Source: Holothuria scabra
Taxonomy: Eukaryota; Echinodermata; Holothuroidea; Aspidochirotida; Holothuriidae
NCBI GenBank assembly: GCA_037179385.1
Contig: CM074196.1
Location: 33,380,486-33,444,485 of the forward strand
Direction: 5' to 3'
DNA length: 64,000 nucleotides
Shown here: in pieces, positions 26,801-37,701 of the stretch
How the letters are laid out: each line of letters begins with the position of its first letter
Position numbering within the stretch: the first letter of the stretch is position 1
The notes under the pieces: model-generated
Database searches by the model: none
What the model was told of the DNA's origin: nothing
What the model saw: the letters and a program-made list of their open reading frames with translations, nothing else
Position numbers and translations under genes: made by a program

Positions 26801-29800
26801 CAACGGAGGTTAGATGTACTAACAATCCTCTTGTCAACCTCTAAAATATTTAAATTCTAGACTTACATGTACAGTAAGGTACACCACATTAATTAAATAT
26901 TTACAGAGTTAATATTTTATCAGCAATGTAAACAAATTAAGACACCCACCTGTTTTGGAAAGATGAGCAATAAAAGCGGTATTCATAAAAAAAAACTGCA
27001 CAGAGTTAGTACTTTTAGTACTGTGCCTCTAAAATTACAATTACAATTTCCACTGTTTACTAATTCTGATTGATCTGTCTGCATTTATTACGAAGACTAC
27101 AGTAGTCAGCGCTGTACAGCAGTGTTTCTATCAAGGGTATTCTTTGTTTGTCCCCCCCCCCCTTTCGGGAAGGGGAAGTGCAGGACCTGGTCATCGTTTG
27201 TTCATGAAAACATATGGAAGAATGCTCAACTCTTTCTGCATCATTTTTGGTCTTATTATTGAGAGAATAAAGTAAGGCAACAAGAACCACCGGTTAAACT
27301 GGGGTCTTTTACCATTACTTTTAACTGTTTTTAATATTCCAATGACTTAATAGTCTGTTGTACCAGCGCAACTGAACCGGTCTTTGAAATTTTGAATCAA
27401 CTGAGTATTAAATTTGAAAAAAGGCAATCAAATATTGAATGATGAGGGACTGGCAGGGCTTCTATTGTTTAATTTTGCTGGCCGAACTTTTAATAGTGTG
27501 TTTTCCCTGATCCCTTCAAAAGATACACCAAGCAAAGTCTTAGAAATCGGCAGGAGTTAACTGTCAACTTAACACCCTTTAGGCTTGGTCTCACGTACCC
27601 TGGCTTGTGTTACCCAGTGTTTACAAAAGGGCAAAACCGCAGGTTAACACTGCAATTTCCAGCGTGTGATCTCGCATACCCCATGAAGGTTTGATTGGAT
27701 TGTGCTACCATAGTAACGAGGTGAAATATTTCACGCGAAATTCCGCCACTGTTGATACTGTAAACAAGAAGCAGGAATCAGTCACTACTGAATGTGCACA
27801 CATTCAACATGGAATTAGGTAGCTTATTATCCTTTGCATTTTTATGCTTTGCTTTAATTCGTGTGATGCACATTCCAAGAAATGAAATCAGCCGTTTATG
27901 GAGAAAAAATTGGGAAATGGCAGCAAAACAGCTCCTACAGTACTTTGGAGGCGTCTCAGTCTGCTGAGGAATGGTTGAATGCAATACTTTGCATTGCTTC
28001 AGCATGCACACAAAAGAAATGCTAGACCACGATTGATATGGATTAAGCCACGTACATCAGCTGTGTTTGAAACAATGTTCGCAAATTTTGATAATAAGGA
28101 GTGGAAGGAGGATTTTCGGATTGATCGGGATACATTCACCATACGTGATCGATTATGTACACATACAGCATGTGTGTGTATCTGTAGTATAGAAATTTGC
28201 AATTGCTTGCCAATACTGAAATAGAGTTGATACAACGCACAGGTCTGCCTCGAAGCAGACTCCGTTTTTACTTTTTACCCCTCTTTATCTTTAGTAACAA
28301 AACATTTCTTGAAAAGCAATTTTTATAAAACTGCTTCCATTGGAGGTTGATTCAGATAGAAGTTGCGGTTTAAGTTGGATCGTTACACCACACACCAGTA
28401 CTGTAACTAGATGAAGTTTCAATACTGCAAAGCTGCAATCGTTCACAAAATATAGGCTAGGCCACAGTACAGTATCCACAGCGAAAGTACTGTAGCTGCT
28501 GTGCCCCTATGCAGACAGCTGCAGGACCAACTATAATAAATCATATGGTTACAGATGCTTTGCATATGCTGCACCCTACTTGTGGAACCAGTTACCCGAC
28601 CCTATTCTCTTATGTACTAATTTTTCAACATTTAAGCGTAACCTCAAGACTCATGCTTCTTTGATTGAAATGAAATTGTTGTTGGATTTGATTTTTTTTG
28701 TCAAGCACCTAGAGCACCTACACTTTTGTTCTGATTTAAAACGTCCCGCACACAATCACATATAAACTAGCAGGGGTTGGGNNNNNNNNNNNNNNNNNNN
28801 NNNNNNNNNNNNNNNNNNNNNNNNNNNNNNNNNNNNNNNNNNNNNNNNNNNNNNNNNNNNNNNNNNNNNNNNNNNNNNNNNGGTTGGGTCAAGAAAAGGT
28901 GAATATGGTAGCGTTGCCCAATTTTTGAGCTTCCTGTTCATACTGTAGACATCATATGTTTTGTCAATGCAACTAAACCCGTGAAGAACAATGCTGCGCT
29001 GTTTCCTTAATGCAAGTCAGTGACCCTGGGGCATGAGATGCGATTCATCACATGTAACTAGGGCTGTGACCGTGTAGCGATTAATCGCTAAACGATCTCA
29101 TGTGGAATAAACGTTTAGTTCAAAGCTACTGGCGATTAATCGCAAAACCCATTTTTCGTCCGATATTCTTCCCAATGTCCTATGAATTTTTGCCCACCTT
29201 TCCTTCTACACAATTCACACAGATCGATCTTCTTGTGAATTTCCCTATGTAAACTTTTCCGGCGCTGTAAGCAGCCTAGAGGTAAACTGCTGCCTAGCCG
29301 TACAACGGAGCAACTCGTAGTACTCCCCGCGGATTGCGGAACGGAGGTTGTACAACCTGTGTTATAGCCTCGATGTGCCGCGCGGCCTACATCTTACAAC
29401 ATTCATTCAATGCGTATTTAAAAGCTGCACAGAGTAGTCATTGCAACACTTAACAGTTTTGAGTACAATGCACACTGCTTGTTTACTTTGCGTGAGTCGA
29501 CCATGCAGGCAACAGTGAACTAGTTCGATCCGGTGCTCAAGCGACCACGTGCGTTCGTATATCATGTACTTAACGTAGTGTAATGAAGAGTGCAATGTTT
29601 ATTGTCTCGATTTCGTACGTACGGTGTCACTTGCGATGAGCACGGAATTACTGTCGTAATAAATACGTTCCGAGTTCACTGGCAGTTGCAGAATAGTTTA
29701 ACCAGGGAGTTGCCACTAGAGGCAACTCCCTGGTTTAACCGCAGTTGCTTTGCATCAAATCCGATATAAGTAGTACAGGATGGGACGTAAAACAAGCGTG

Positions 29801-32800
29801 GTGTGGGATTGTTTCGATGTTGATAAAGCTGACAAGATTGCTAAATGTCGCATATGTAGTGCCAAATTAAAATACATCGATAGGTCTACTGGGAGCATGA
29901 TGAACACAATATAGTTGTAAGCATGTTGACTTCGTGAGGTTAATTAATCGCGATTAACCGCTAAACGATCGCAAATTTTTGCGATTAAACGTTTAGTTAA
30001 AATGCTACACGTTCACAGCCCTACATGTAACATGTTCCTAAACGATTACTTGGCTGGCGATTAATCGCTTATCGCTGATAGCATTTGTATGTTCCATAAA
30101 TTTGACAATTTGACATGTTGCTGATGTAGAAAATTTGAGTTAAGTCCTGCATACATGATCATACTGTGTACGTCTGTTCTAAATCATCTTTACTTAATGT
30201 GCAGTTAATGTTAGGACAACTTTCAGGGAAATGATAATACATGCAGCTGAAAGTTACATGTTGGATGTTGTTCAAATTTTGGGAGAATGCAGTTAGCTTC
30301 CAAATATTTGTCTGTTAGCATTGTTAAACATCCAGGTGCAGAATGATGTTTTTTTTTTAAATTTTGACCAAATGTTTGATTGTAATGGCAAGCCTTTTAC
30401 ACTACTACTATACCCTCTAGAAGTAAGGAGGTTGAAAAAATTAGAAGGGCAAAAGCAGTCATTACAACTTTAAGTAGTGTAGTACATTGACCTGTTGCAT
30501 GATTGGCTCTTTAGGATCATGTGACAGCATGCATTTTTCTCTTCAGATGTGAAATTTACTAAGAGTCACTGCTTTACTGTACGGTAGGTTTGTAATACAG
30601 TACTTATGCAACACTGAAGTCCTGTAGCGGCTTCATCCAGAAGTCCACTTTAGAAGACCGCCCTCTCTTTCCCAGCGACATTTCCTGGAAAAGAGATGGG
30701 CCAAATTGCAGTGAATCCCTTTGTTTCACCCATGACTAAGTCTGCATCATCTGTGAGACTTTTACTGCACGTGTAGGGAGGAACAAAGGATTCAGTTGAC
30801 TTCTTACTATATTACCGTAATTATTGACGACAATAATTATTCGACTTTTTCCCGAAGTTAGAACATTCATATCGGTGTTTGTAATTTATATTTAGCATCA
30901 CCGAGCGAATACCCGTTTAACTACTTCAAGGAGAACTCGCTTTTATCTCTACCTTAGCAAAGCCACGTGGTTCGCGACAGGAGAGTAAGAGTTGAAAGTT
31001 TCGTATTAATTGCATTGGATTACTTCCCATTCCACATCACTCATACCTACTTCACCTCGTGTACCAACTACTCGACCTTCACACATAAATGAAACTTAGA
31101 TTCTTGTACTCATGTTTTCCTACGACGTGACGCCGTACGCAAACCTTTACAGCCTCCTTACGACGGTCCCTTTAAGGTACTCGAGCGGAACGACAAGATT
31201 TTCAAACTCGACGTAAACGGACAACATGAGAACGTATCTATTGACCGGTTGAAAGCTGCTCATTTCGAAGCACAGGTTGATGAGGTTACAGACAGACCGT
31301 CCCTGCCCAGCCCCACCGGTGAGCACAACTACTTCTCCACCTACTACTACTACATTAACGACACCCGTACGTACTACGAGGTCTGGACGACGCGTTCACT
31401 GGCCCAAACGCTTACTGGACACTCCCGCTACCTGTTAATCGCTAAACCGACGAGCTTTTCACCCCTTATTATGTAATTTCCTATCGATCACCCACTTTTC
31501 TGCACTTATTCCGGCTTGTGATCTGCGAGGGGGCTACTGTAGCGGCTTCATCCAGAAGTCCACTTTAGAAGACCGCCCTCTCTTTCCCAGCGACATTTCC
31601 TGGAAAAGAGATGGGCCAAATTTCAGTGAATCCCTTTTTTTCACCCATGACTAAATCTGCATCATCCGTGAGACTTTTACTGCACGTGTAGGGAAGAACA
31701 AAGGATTCAGTTGACTTCCACTTCTCACTCCGCCGACATGACTAGGCACGAGCCTCCGTCCTATTTGAGATTTACTATATTACCGTAATTACTGACGACA
31801 ACCATTCAACTACTTCAAGGAGAACTCGCATTTATCTCTACCTTAGCAAAGCCATGTGGTTCCCGACAGGAGAGTAAGATCATCCGTGAGACTTTTACTG
31901 CACGTGTAGGGAGGAACAAAGGATTCAGTTGACTTCCACTTCTCACTCCGCCGACATGACTAGGCACGAGCCTCCGTCCTATTTGAGATTTACTATATTA
32001 CCGTAATTACTGACGACAATAATTATTCGACTTTTTCCCGAAGTTAGAACATTTATATCGGTGTTTGTAATTTATATCTAGCATCACCGAGCGAATACCC
32101 GTTCAACTACTTCAAGGAGAACTCGCTTTTATCTCTACCTTAGCAAAGCCACGTGGTTCGCGACAGGAGAGTAAGAGTTGAAAGATTCGTATTAATTGCA
32201 CTGGATAACTTCGCATTCTACATTACATTTGGATATTGACCCGGACTGGATACTTGACCACGGATTTAGCCAGAGTGATTATTTACATGGACTTCGGATT
32301 TGTTTTTGGGTGAGTACATTTCCGATTTCTAACATCCATCTGTCTACAGCCGATCCCCACTCATTCCCTAAAGTCCTAAAATAAAGATACTTTGAAGAAA
32401 AAAAGGGAGGAAAATTGTGAGATTTAGCTGTTGCTTCAAAGTAAGTTTGGGGTAACTGCTCTTGCCAATAGGTCAAAGCAGTGTGGCAGGGGCACAGCAT
32501 GTTCCAAATTGAAAGAACTCAAACAATTAAGCTCCAATTTTTTCTGAAGGAAAATTTGCCCTGCATACTTACAGTAATAGGCGAAAAATTCAATTTGCCT
32601 TGAAACGAACAATTCTGCCAAAATTTATGAGGCTTTTTCTCTGTTGTCATGGATTCACTTCGGTTTTTAAATGGTATGTACTTCTGGATAGGAAGTCTGT
32701 GTGCATATCATTCAAGAAATATGCCTACAGTACATATATTGTATACCACATACAGGACGTCACCTTATGTCATAAGTCATATTCTTATTTAAGTTCAGCT

Positions 32801-35800
32801 GTGCCAGAGAAGATTCATTGATTTGAGATCATTTACAGTATTGTTACGGTCAAGTTGCACTGTACACGTACAGTACCTCACAGTAAGTACAGTAAGTCTA
32901 CTGTATGTCCATTAGGGCTGCAGCGGTACTCTAAAAGTAGTGGTACCACAATTGTAAAACACACAGAACCGACCTCTAAGGCAGTACCGGATCTCGATTC
33001 TCAGGAAGGAACCTACAGTAAGACAAGCACGACCCCCATGTTATCCTGCACATTAATGCAGCTGGGTGTTTGACTGGGTTTACCATTCAGGAACCCCTGC
33101 TCTGAATTTATATACCACATTTCTTTGTACAGTCATGCACATTCGTATTTAATACTCCTGTATCCCAGATCTCAACCTTTTACGGTAACCAAAATATATC
33201 CATCCATTTCTACTTTGATCGATCCCAACATCTGAACACAACCTTTACCTTAATTTTTGAAGCTGTGCAGACAGCAAGACCAATATGTGTCTATTCCCAC
33301 CAAGAAACAAACACTATATACTATACTGTTACCTACGTGTATTGACTGTACAGCAGAACTACGAAACTTCCCACTTGCATAATTTTGAAAATTTATAGGA
33401 ACCTTGGGTTATGATTCCTGTAGTGTACTGTATATGGGACATAAACAGTGCAGAGAGATTTTACGAAGAAGAAATCACAGCAAGGAACGATTCCTTAAAC
33501 GTAAGGAATGATTGCCTAAACTACGGGTTGTCCGTTTTCCCTTGAGATACAGAATTCGCTCCCTGTGGCCTATGCGTGCACTGTTAAACTGTACAGTATA
33601 TGGTGTTGCATGGGCTGATATATGGTGATATTAAAGCAGGACGGAAAAGGAGATAATTTCATTTCAGTTTCTAACTTGTTATAAATGTTGTAAATATTTT
33701 AACCATCCACACATCTTACGGTAAGTTATTTTTGTCAGCGACTATAACGAGTTGGTACAGTAATTTTTTGAAGCACCGGTATTTTTTCAAGAACCAGTAT
33801 TACAGTAGCAACACACCAAATATCTTTGGTAAGTTCTCATTACCTGTACCTCTTGTACCAGTACTGACATGAGTACAGGTATACTGCCCAACCCTGTTGT
33901 CCATACAGTAGTTTGCAACAGTTGTGGATATTCAGTTGTTTTATTTTAGTCACACAATGTGCTCAAAAGAGAAAATGATGTACAGTAAAGTGATGTCCTA
34001 TCCATAGCTAAATGTCCTTTGTGCCAAGCTTGTCCTGTCCAAATAAGCCTTCAAAATCGTCTGAAGAGAGTTCTTTACAATTACTTGAACATCCTCAGAA
34101 AGAGCCAACAAAATATGGGGCATGACTTCACTCTATACTGGTACAGACAAATAGTTTTGCTTCCTACAAATACATCAATAACCATATCCTTTAGTATTAA
34201 GTTGCTTCCAATGTGACTTACATAGGCTATGCCTGCACTACAGGAGATGGGAATGGGGGGGGGGGGGGGGAAAGGGGTAGACCAGGGCTACAAAGAAGAT
34301 ACTGAAAGCAGATGCTGTGCCAACTATCTTCTTTCACAAAATTGCCCCACTATCACAATTTAGCCATGCTGTGAAGGTCTTTGGCTCATGAAAGCCCAAA
34401 GGTACAGTGGGTCTTGAAAGAAACATTTAATGCTACAGTACTGTACAGTACAGTACATCACATTTCATTTGTAAAGACAGCATACCAAGTTTTGCTTTTG
34501 AGATGGGAATGGGGGGGGGGGGGGGGGGAAGAAAGGGGTAGACCAGGGCTAATAAGAAGATACTGAAAGCAGATGCTGTACCAACTATCTTCTTTCAAAA
34601 AATTGCCCCACTATCACAATCTAGCCATGCTGTGAGGTCTTTGGCTCATGAAAGCCCAAAGGTACAGTGGGTCTTGAAAGAAACATTTAAAGCTACAGTA
34701 CTGTACAGTACAGTACATCACATTTCATTTGTAAAGACAGCATACCAATACCATACAAAGGCATGTTTAACTTAGGGGCATTGCCTAATGCTTAGTATTT
34801 TTTCCAAAGAAACAGCTGCATTCTGCAGTTATCTGAAATTGCCTACAGTATCTGGCTTGAACAGACCTCTCAGAGACAGTAAATCCATGATGAAATAGCC
34901 TAATTTAGTGGAATACTTGTTCTCCTTTAGTGTTCTGCGAAATCAATACAAAATGCTTCATAAGAAAGTTGTTTACTGTAGCAATATTTTCACCTTTTTG
35001 AAATAATTTTCAAGCAATTGGACTACTGTATGAGGCAGTTCAGAGATGTGACTGTGTATGTCAGATCATAAGTCACAGGTAACAAACTTTGACAAAGACT
35101 AAACATGTTGTGTGCGGAAGTGCAGCAACACTTTGGCAATTCCATGGTAAAGGAAAAAGCAAGTTGAGTTGAATTCACTTCAGCAAAACATATTGAAGAG
35201 GAGACAAAAACTGGGGCATGCGGTGTACTGGGATTGAAAATTGAAGTTAACCTTTGAAGTTTTTAGAGAAACCTTGATCTAAAACTTTTGTTAGGATCAC
35301 TAAGTAAGTATAGTAAAAACTCAACATGTGCTGGCTGGAAATGAATAGTGAGGCCTACTAGCTAACCATACAGTAGTGAAATCGTTTACAAAAATTAACT
35401 ATGGAATACAAGCCTTTTCATCCTCGCTCACATATTACAAACGTGACATCTTAGGATCACCTCAATCAATAATTATTTGTTATTTTTCACAAGAAACAAA
35501 TTGTTCCAATTTCTATCAAAAATTGTTACTTGGAAGAAAATTCAAAAATTTTTAAATTTAGCTGATGCAGTTTATGGTAATGTACTGTACAGAAATTTGA
35601 CCTCTACATATTGTTCTAGGCCAGTCTGCATTTCCTGCACTTAAACACAAAGATCTTTGGCTTGAGCACCAACTCCTTCTCGGCATAGTGGTAGTCAAAC
35701 TGTACTGCCGGTGCGCCGCTTAGTTCCCGTCTAATGATAAACCTACAATATATGGTGCTATACAGTATGATGGGGTGACCGTCGAGTGTACAGTATGGGC

Positions 35801-36973
35801 CCGTCGAGTGCGCACATTCATTGACATAACATGTAAAAATCTTGAAATTTGGCAGAGCTCTTAGGTGCATGTTCGACAGTATTCTGAGTATACTTGTACA
35901 TACAGTATTGCCAATGAATGGTGTTAATTAAGTACATGTACAGTATACATAAGTATGTACAATCCCTTACGGATTGCTAATTACTGTGCGTGTACCATAT
36001 ACTTGTACATGCATTGCAAATGTACGATGATCGTATTCATGTATACTGTACGTATGTGCGCAGGCCTGCATATTTCTATGTAGCATTGTATGTGCACAGA
36101 AAATCCCGGCGTACGATCACGAAAACCTTGGGGTACCTTTGGCGCAAGCTTTACATGGAATGCACCCTGGGTACAAGGGCTTCTTCTGTAAGGCTCAAAG
36201 CCAATGGTTTGACTTGACGAGAGGGTCTTACCAACTGCTTATACAAATTAAGTACAATATCCTTACTAAAATTGAATTCTTTTTGATCAATCCAAGCACT
36301 CTATTAGCTCTAATGAACTCTAATGAACAACCCTGTATGGCAATGTCACACCCTCCGGCTCTAGGCATTCATTAGAATTTCCAGTACTGTGGTCAAAGAA
36401 ATAGCCTAGCCTAGTTATGTACCAGTATTGTAGGTCTAAAATATTTAACTTCACTATAGATACCATGGCTGGAAAAAACCAGCAATTTGGGAATGTCATT
36501 GCAGGGAAATTTTGGTATTTGGAGGGAAATTTAACTGCTTGTATGCAGTAAACATATGAAGTCTTTGGGAAATTTTGATATGCTTGCAGGGAAATTTACA
36601 TTTTTTCCAGCCCTGATAGATACTTACCCAACATAAATGTATCTTTGTGTGCACTGAACTGCCTTGATTCTTCCAGAGACACTTTGTTGCCATCATTAAC
36701 TTCAGCATGAGTGTCACCATGTGGGTCTGCTAGAAGAGTTAAAAAAGGATTGTCTCTTTCAAGCACCCTCACGTAAAATTCATCAACAACGCTAGAGTTT
36801 GAGAATTTTAACCCAATATACGTTACTACACAACCAAAGAAAAGCCCAAATATAAAGTTGATGAAGAGATGCTGGGTAGAGCTACCACTTGCAAGGACAC
36901 TTCCTGCCATCGGGTATGAAGCCTTGAGGGGCGTGAGAATCCCAGGCCTATGGCATGCTACAGTACAATGCAC
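20421..36973 (-). CDS. C1GALT1: Core 1 beta-1,3-galactosyltransferase (C1GALT1-like), three-exon gene
   Basis: The coding sequence joins exons 36973-36628, 22566-21893 and 20846-20421 and gives a 481-residue protein. If the second Met (codon at 36910) is the start it has 460 residues. The family transfers galactose from UDP-Gal to GalNAc-Ser/Thr in the Golgi to make core 1 (T antigen). Layout: a short cytosolic N-terminus, a signal-anchor helix at about residues 35-57, a stem, and a GT31 catalytic domain from [10 protein letters not shown]. The ADDDTYV metal/UDP motif has its Asp triplet at about 209-211. [27 protein letters not shown] and a CCSD motif in the last exon follow. Intron phases agree: exon 1 ends one base into a Gly codon that exon 2 completes, and intron 2 is phase 0. 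Vertebrate C1GALT1 is about 363 residues; the excess is mainly a Glu/Lys-rich tail. Family identity is firm; the exact start codon is not. Confidence 0.9.
21893..22566 (-). CDS. C1GALT1: C1GALT1-like exon 2: catalytic domain
   Basis: This 674-base exon has an acceptor after a long T run (...ATGATAG|GAGAAG) and a donor GAG|GTAAAAG. It encodes most of the GT31 domain: [57 protein letters not shown], and the EAGDSR and ETFHPFVPQQ blocks. All match core 1 synthase and not the wider beta-3-galactosyltransferase families. The catalytic Asp triplet is intact, so this is predicted to be an active enzyme. The exon ends just before the GxxCCSD block, and that intron position recurs in the paralogous exon at 43555. 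Confidence 0.93.
22637..23105. mobile_element. MITE family 2 copy in intron 1, interrupted by another MITE
   Basis: 22637-22757 (CCTAATCTTCTCACTCCAAA onward) and 22978-23105 (ending with CTTGCTGTCAATCAAAGAGC) are collinear with the copy at 20104-20403. The middle is occupied by the insertion at 22760-22975. Confidence 0.6.
22760..22975. mobile_element. 216-bp MITE nested in a family 2 MITE, TA target duplication
   Basis: The ends TAGAGGCTTT and AAAGCCTCTA are perfect inverted repeats flanked by TA (22758-22759 and 22976-22977), which fits the mariner/Tc1 class. The host repeat resumes on both sides. Confidence 0.75.
23106..24739. other. Intron 1 sequence without recognisable element
   Basis: Within the C1GALT1-like intron. 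A TGCTGCACTGAT (minus) near 23730 gives Cys-Cys but no family context. The block at 24480-24720 is related in reverse to 26000-26300, so both are repeat pieces. Confidence 0.3.
24740..25993. mobile_element. Helentron-like element A with ~145/150-base minisatellite
   Basis: It starts CCGGAAAGCCAAAAGGCTTA and carries subterminal GATTCCTTGCC. The centre has several ~145-150-base units with TGACCTTTTGACCTCTCGTG and TGACCTTTGACCTCC, then a CA repeat (25923-25942). The right end is a perfect stem GATTCCTTGCC / GGCAAGGAATC with loop TGCCTAC, then A's. Subterminal inverted word, inner tandem repeat, microsatellite and 3' hairpin are the architecture of non-autonomous Helentron (HINE) elements. No Rep/helicase is present. 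Sister copies: 38972 and 40221. Confidence 0.65.
26300..27570. other. Intron 1 sequence; repeat scraps only
   Basis: AT-rich, with many TACTGTA/TACAGTA words and a C run at 27153. No conserved coding signal on either strand. Confidence 0.3.
27960..28170 (+). pseudogene. PIF/Harbinger transposase (HARBI1-like) N-terminal fragment
   Basis: The frame contains RPRLIWIKPRTSAVFETMFA then FDNKEWKEDFRIDRDTFTI. This is the conserved segment before the DDE domain in Harbinger/ALP1-like nucleases, a W[IV]KPR block followed by W..xFR[MV]xR.TF. Homology stops at about 28165 and no catalytic DDE region follows, so it is a dead fragment. It lies antisense to the C1GALT1-like gene in intron 1. A TIR-like word CTTGGTCTCACGTACCC at about 27586 could be an old element end, but its partner was not found. 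Confidence 0.55.
28530..28690 (+). pseudogene. Non-LTR retrotransposon 3' fragment (reverse transcriptase C-terminus)
   Basis: Translation gives YRCFAYAAPYLWNQLPD followed by STFKRNLKTHAS. This is the region near the end of CR1/Jockey-type ORF2 (SFAYAAPxLWNxLP...FKxxLKTHLF). Nothing of the polymerase core is present. Only 90 bases separate it from the assembly gap. Confidence 0.6.
28782..28881. other. Assembly gap (100 N)
   Basis: Exactly 100 N, a conventional unknown-length gap, inside intron 1. The heptamer GGTTGGG occurs on both sides, so the true gap may be very small or an unrecognised overlap. Confidence 0.98.
29696..29739. repeat. Near-perfect hairpin inside the hAT element
   Basis: The arms AACCAGGGAGTTGCC and GGCAACTCCCTGGTT (29700-29714 and 29721-29735) are exact complements around the 6-base loop ACTAGA. 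The stem extends outward a few bases with one mismatch. Confidence 0.85.
29780..29914 (+). pseudogene. BED zinc-finger N-terminus of hAT transposase, truncated
   Basis: 44 codons from ATG 29780 to TAG 29912: SVVWDCFDVDK, then KIAKCRICSAKLKYIDRSTG, SMMNTI. The aromatic WDCF, the CxxC pair and the spacing are those of a BED finger; the two zinc-binding His expected next are lost with the frame end. It is a remnant of the element's DNA-binding domain, and its length suggests a deletion just after the finger. Confidence 0.7.
30623..32212 (+). mobile_element. Ty3/gypsy remnant: integrase tail between two LTR-like direct repeats
   Basis: A repeat beginning TGTAGCGGCTTCATCCAG starts at 30623 and again at 31538. 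The second copy is preceded by the purine-rich GCGAGGGGGCT, as a polypurine tract would be. Similarity of the first copy runs to about 31022. Between them is the C-terminal end of a gypsy integrase, so the element has lost gag, protease, RT and most of integrase. The second repeat carries an internal tandem duplication of about 218 bases (31661 and 31879). LTR outer ends and target duplication were not resolved. Confidence 0.65.
31090..31476 (+). pseudogene. Ty3/gypsy integrase C-terminal fragment
   Basis: The frame reads DSCTHVFLRRDAVRKPLQPP, then YDGPFKVLERNDKIFKLDVN and VSIDRLKAAHFE. This is the diagnostic C-terminal block of gypsy-class integrases (THVFxRxDxVRxPLQPPYDGP...FxLxxxGxxxxVSxDRLKPA). 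The ATG at 31249 lies inside the domain and is not a true start. The frame ends at 31476 after a non-conserved tail, and the catalytic DDE core is missing. Confidence 0.75.
32220..34240. other. Intron 1 sequence; no gene or element recognised
   Basis: AT-rich with dense TACAGTA/TACTGTA words (for example 32846-32905). Short open frames on both strands lack motifs. Confidence 0.3.
34243..34748. repeat. 257-base tandem duplication with G-runs
   Basis: Copies begin at 34243 and 34500 (GAGATGGGAATGG followed by 16-18 G) and run nearly identically through CAGTACTGTACAGTACAGTA to GACAGCATACCAA. High identity implies recent duplication. Confidence 0.85.
34750..36620. other. Intron 1 sequence next to exon 1
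   Basis: No element recognised. Many CAGTATACA/TGTACAGTA words occur between 35580 and 36060. The 84- and 75-codon open frames have no motif. Confidence 0.3.
36628..36973 (-). CDS. C1GALT1: C1GALT1-like exon 1: cytosolic tip, membrane anchor, stem
   Basis: The open frame begins with Met at 36973, and a second in-frame Met lies at 36910, 21 codons later. A hydrophobic stretch starting HLFINFIFGLFFGCVV follows, the signal-anchor expected of a type II Golgi enzyme. After it comes a polar stem with no conserved fold. The second Met would leave only about 12 residues before the membrane helix, which is closer to the usual short tail of this family, so it is a credible true start. The exon ends at a consensus donor, G|GTAAGTATC, one base into a codon. 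The stem is not conserved, so the exon is assigned by the anchor, the phase match and its position on the same strand. Confidence 0.75.
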
Positions 36974-37690
36974 AGTCTAACACGGTGTGACTGTGAGCTC
37001 CACTTCCAAGGCCTAACGTGTATACACCTGGAAAGTAAACGTTACGACTGTTGAGCGAAGACCTACGTTAACTGTATGTGACCTTGCTCCTACGTCTAAA
37101 GAACTCCAAATTGCAGCGATGATGTAGACACGAATTTACCAAGAACGAAAGCACCTCATTTTACTCCTGTAAAAGTTACTTGACCGCCTTTTCGTCACGA
37201 AGATAAATCTTAAGGGAAAACCTGTGTCAAAACATTGTGTACTGTGTGTACCTTCTGCATTCGTGATATTGGTTAATACAGTACATACTACTAATTACTA
37301 TATAGCGATATGATGTACGTACACAGGACAGCCCATCAACCGCGAACGTAAGAAACTATTATGACACCTCCTACGTGCAGGAAGTTGTTCAATGTCTGGA
37401 TGACACGACGGCATTATTACGTGGTGTGTAACGAAATGATTCCTTGATCCACAGTTTACTCGTCGAAGTTCAAAGTCATAAATGCAAACGAACTCATAAA
37501 ACACCATTTACATTCCACCCCCTTATGAACCTTCTCCAACAAAAGGCCCGAGTTATGAGAGATGGACAGAAATTTTGGCCTTTAATCCTTTTTTACATTA
37601 TATTTGCAAAGAGGGAAAGTTATTGGATATGTGTTAATCAATGCTTGCATGGCTTGAAAGCAAGTGGAGCTTATTTTTTACTTCAAGATT
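36974..37690. other. Upstream flank of the C1GALT1-like gene
   Basis: This is unique-looking sequence and should hold the 5' untranslated region and promoter. The only core element I can point to is a weak TATA-like string (minus strand CTATATAG, about 37289-37297), some 320 bases before the first ATG. Its use is unproven. Confidence 0.3.
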
Positions 37691-37701
37691 TTTTTCTGGA
37701 G

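Larger units (their letters stand above)
29059..30023 (+). mobile_element. 965-bp hAT element with perfect 8-bp target duplication
   Basis: CATGTAAC flanks both ends (29051-29058 and 30024-30031). The ends TAGGGCTGTGACCGTGTAGC and GCTACACGTTCACAGCCCTA are inverted repeats. Subterminal words such as GCGATTAATCGC and CTAAACGATC recur at both sides. Inside is a short BED-finger reading frame (29780-29914) but no DDE/dimerisation domain, so it is an internally deleted derivative of an autonomous hAT. Confidence 0.85.
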
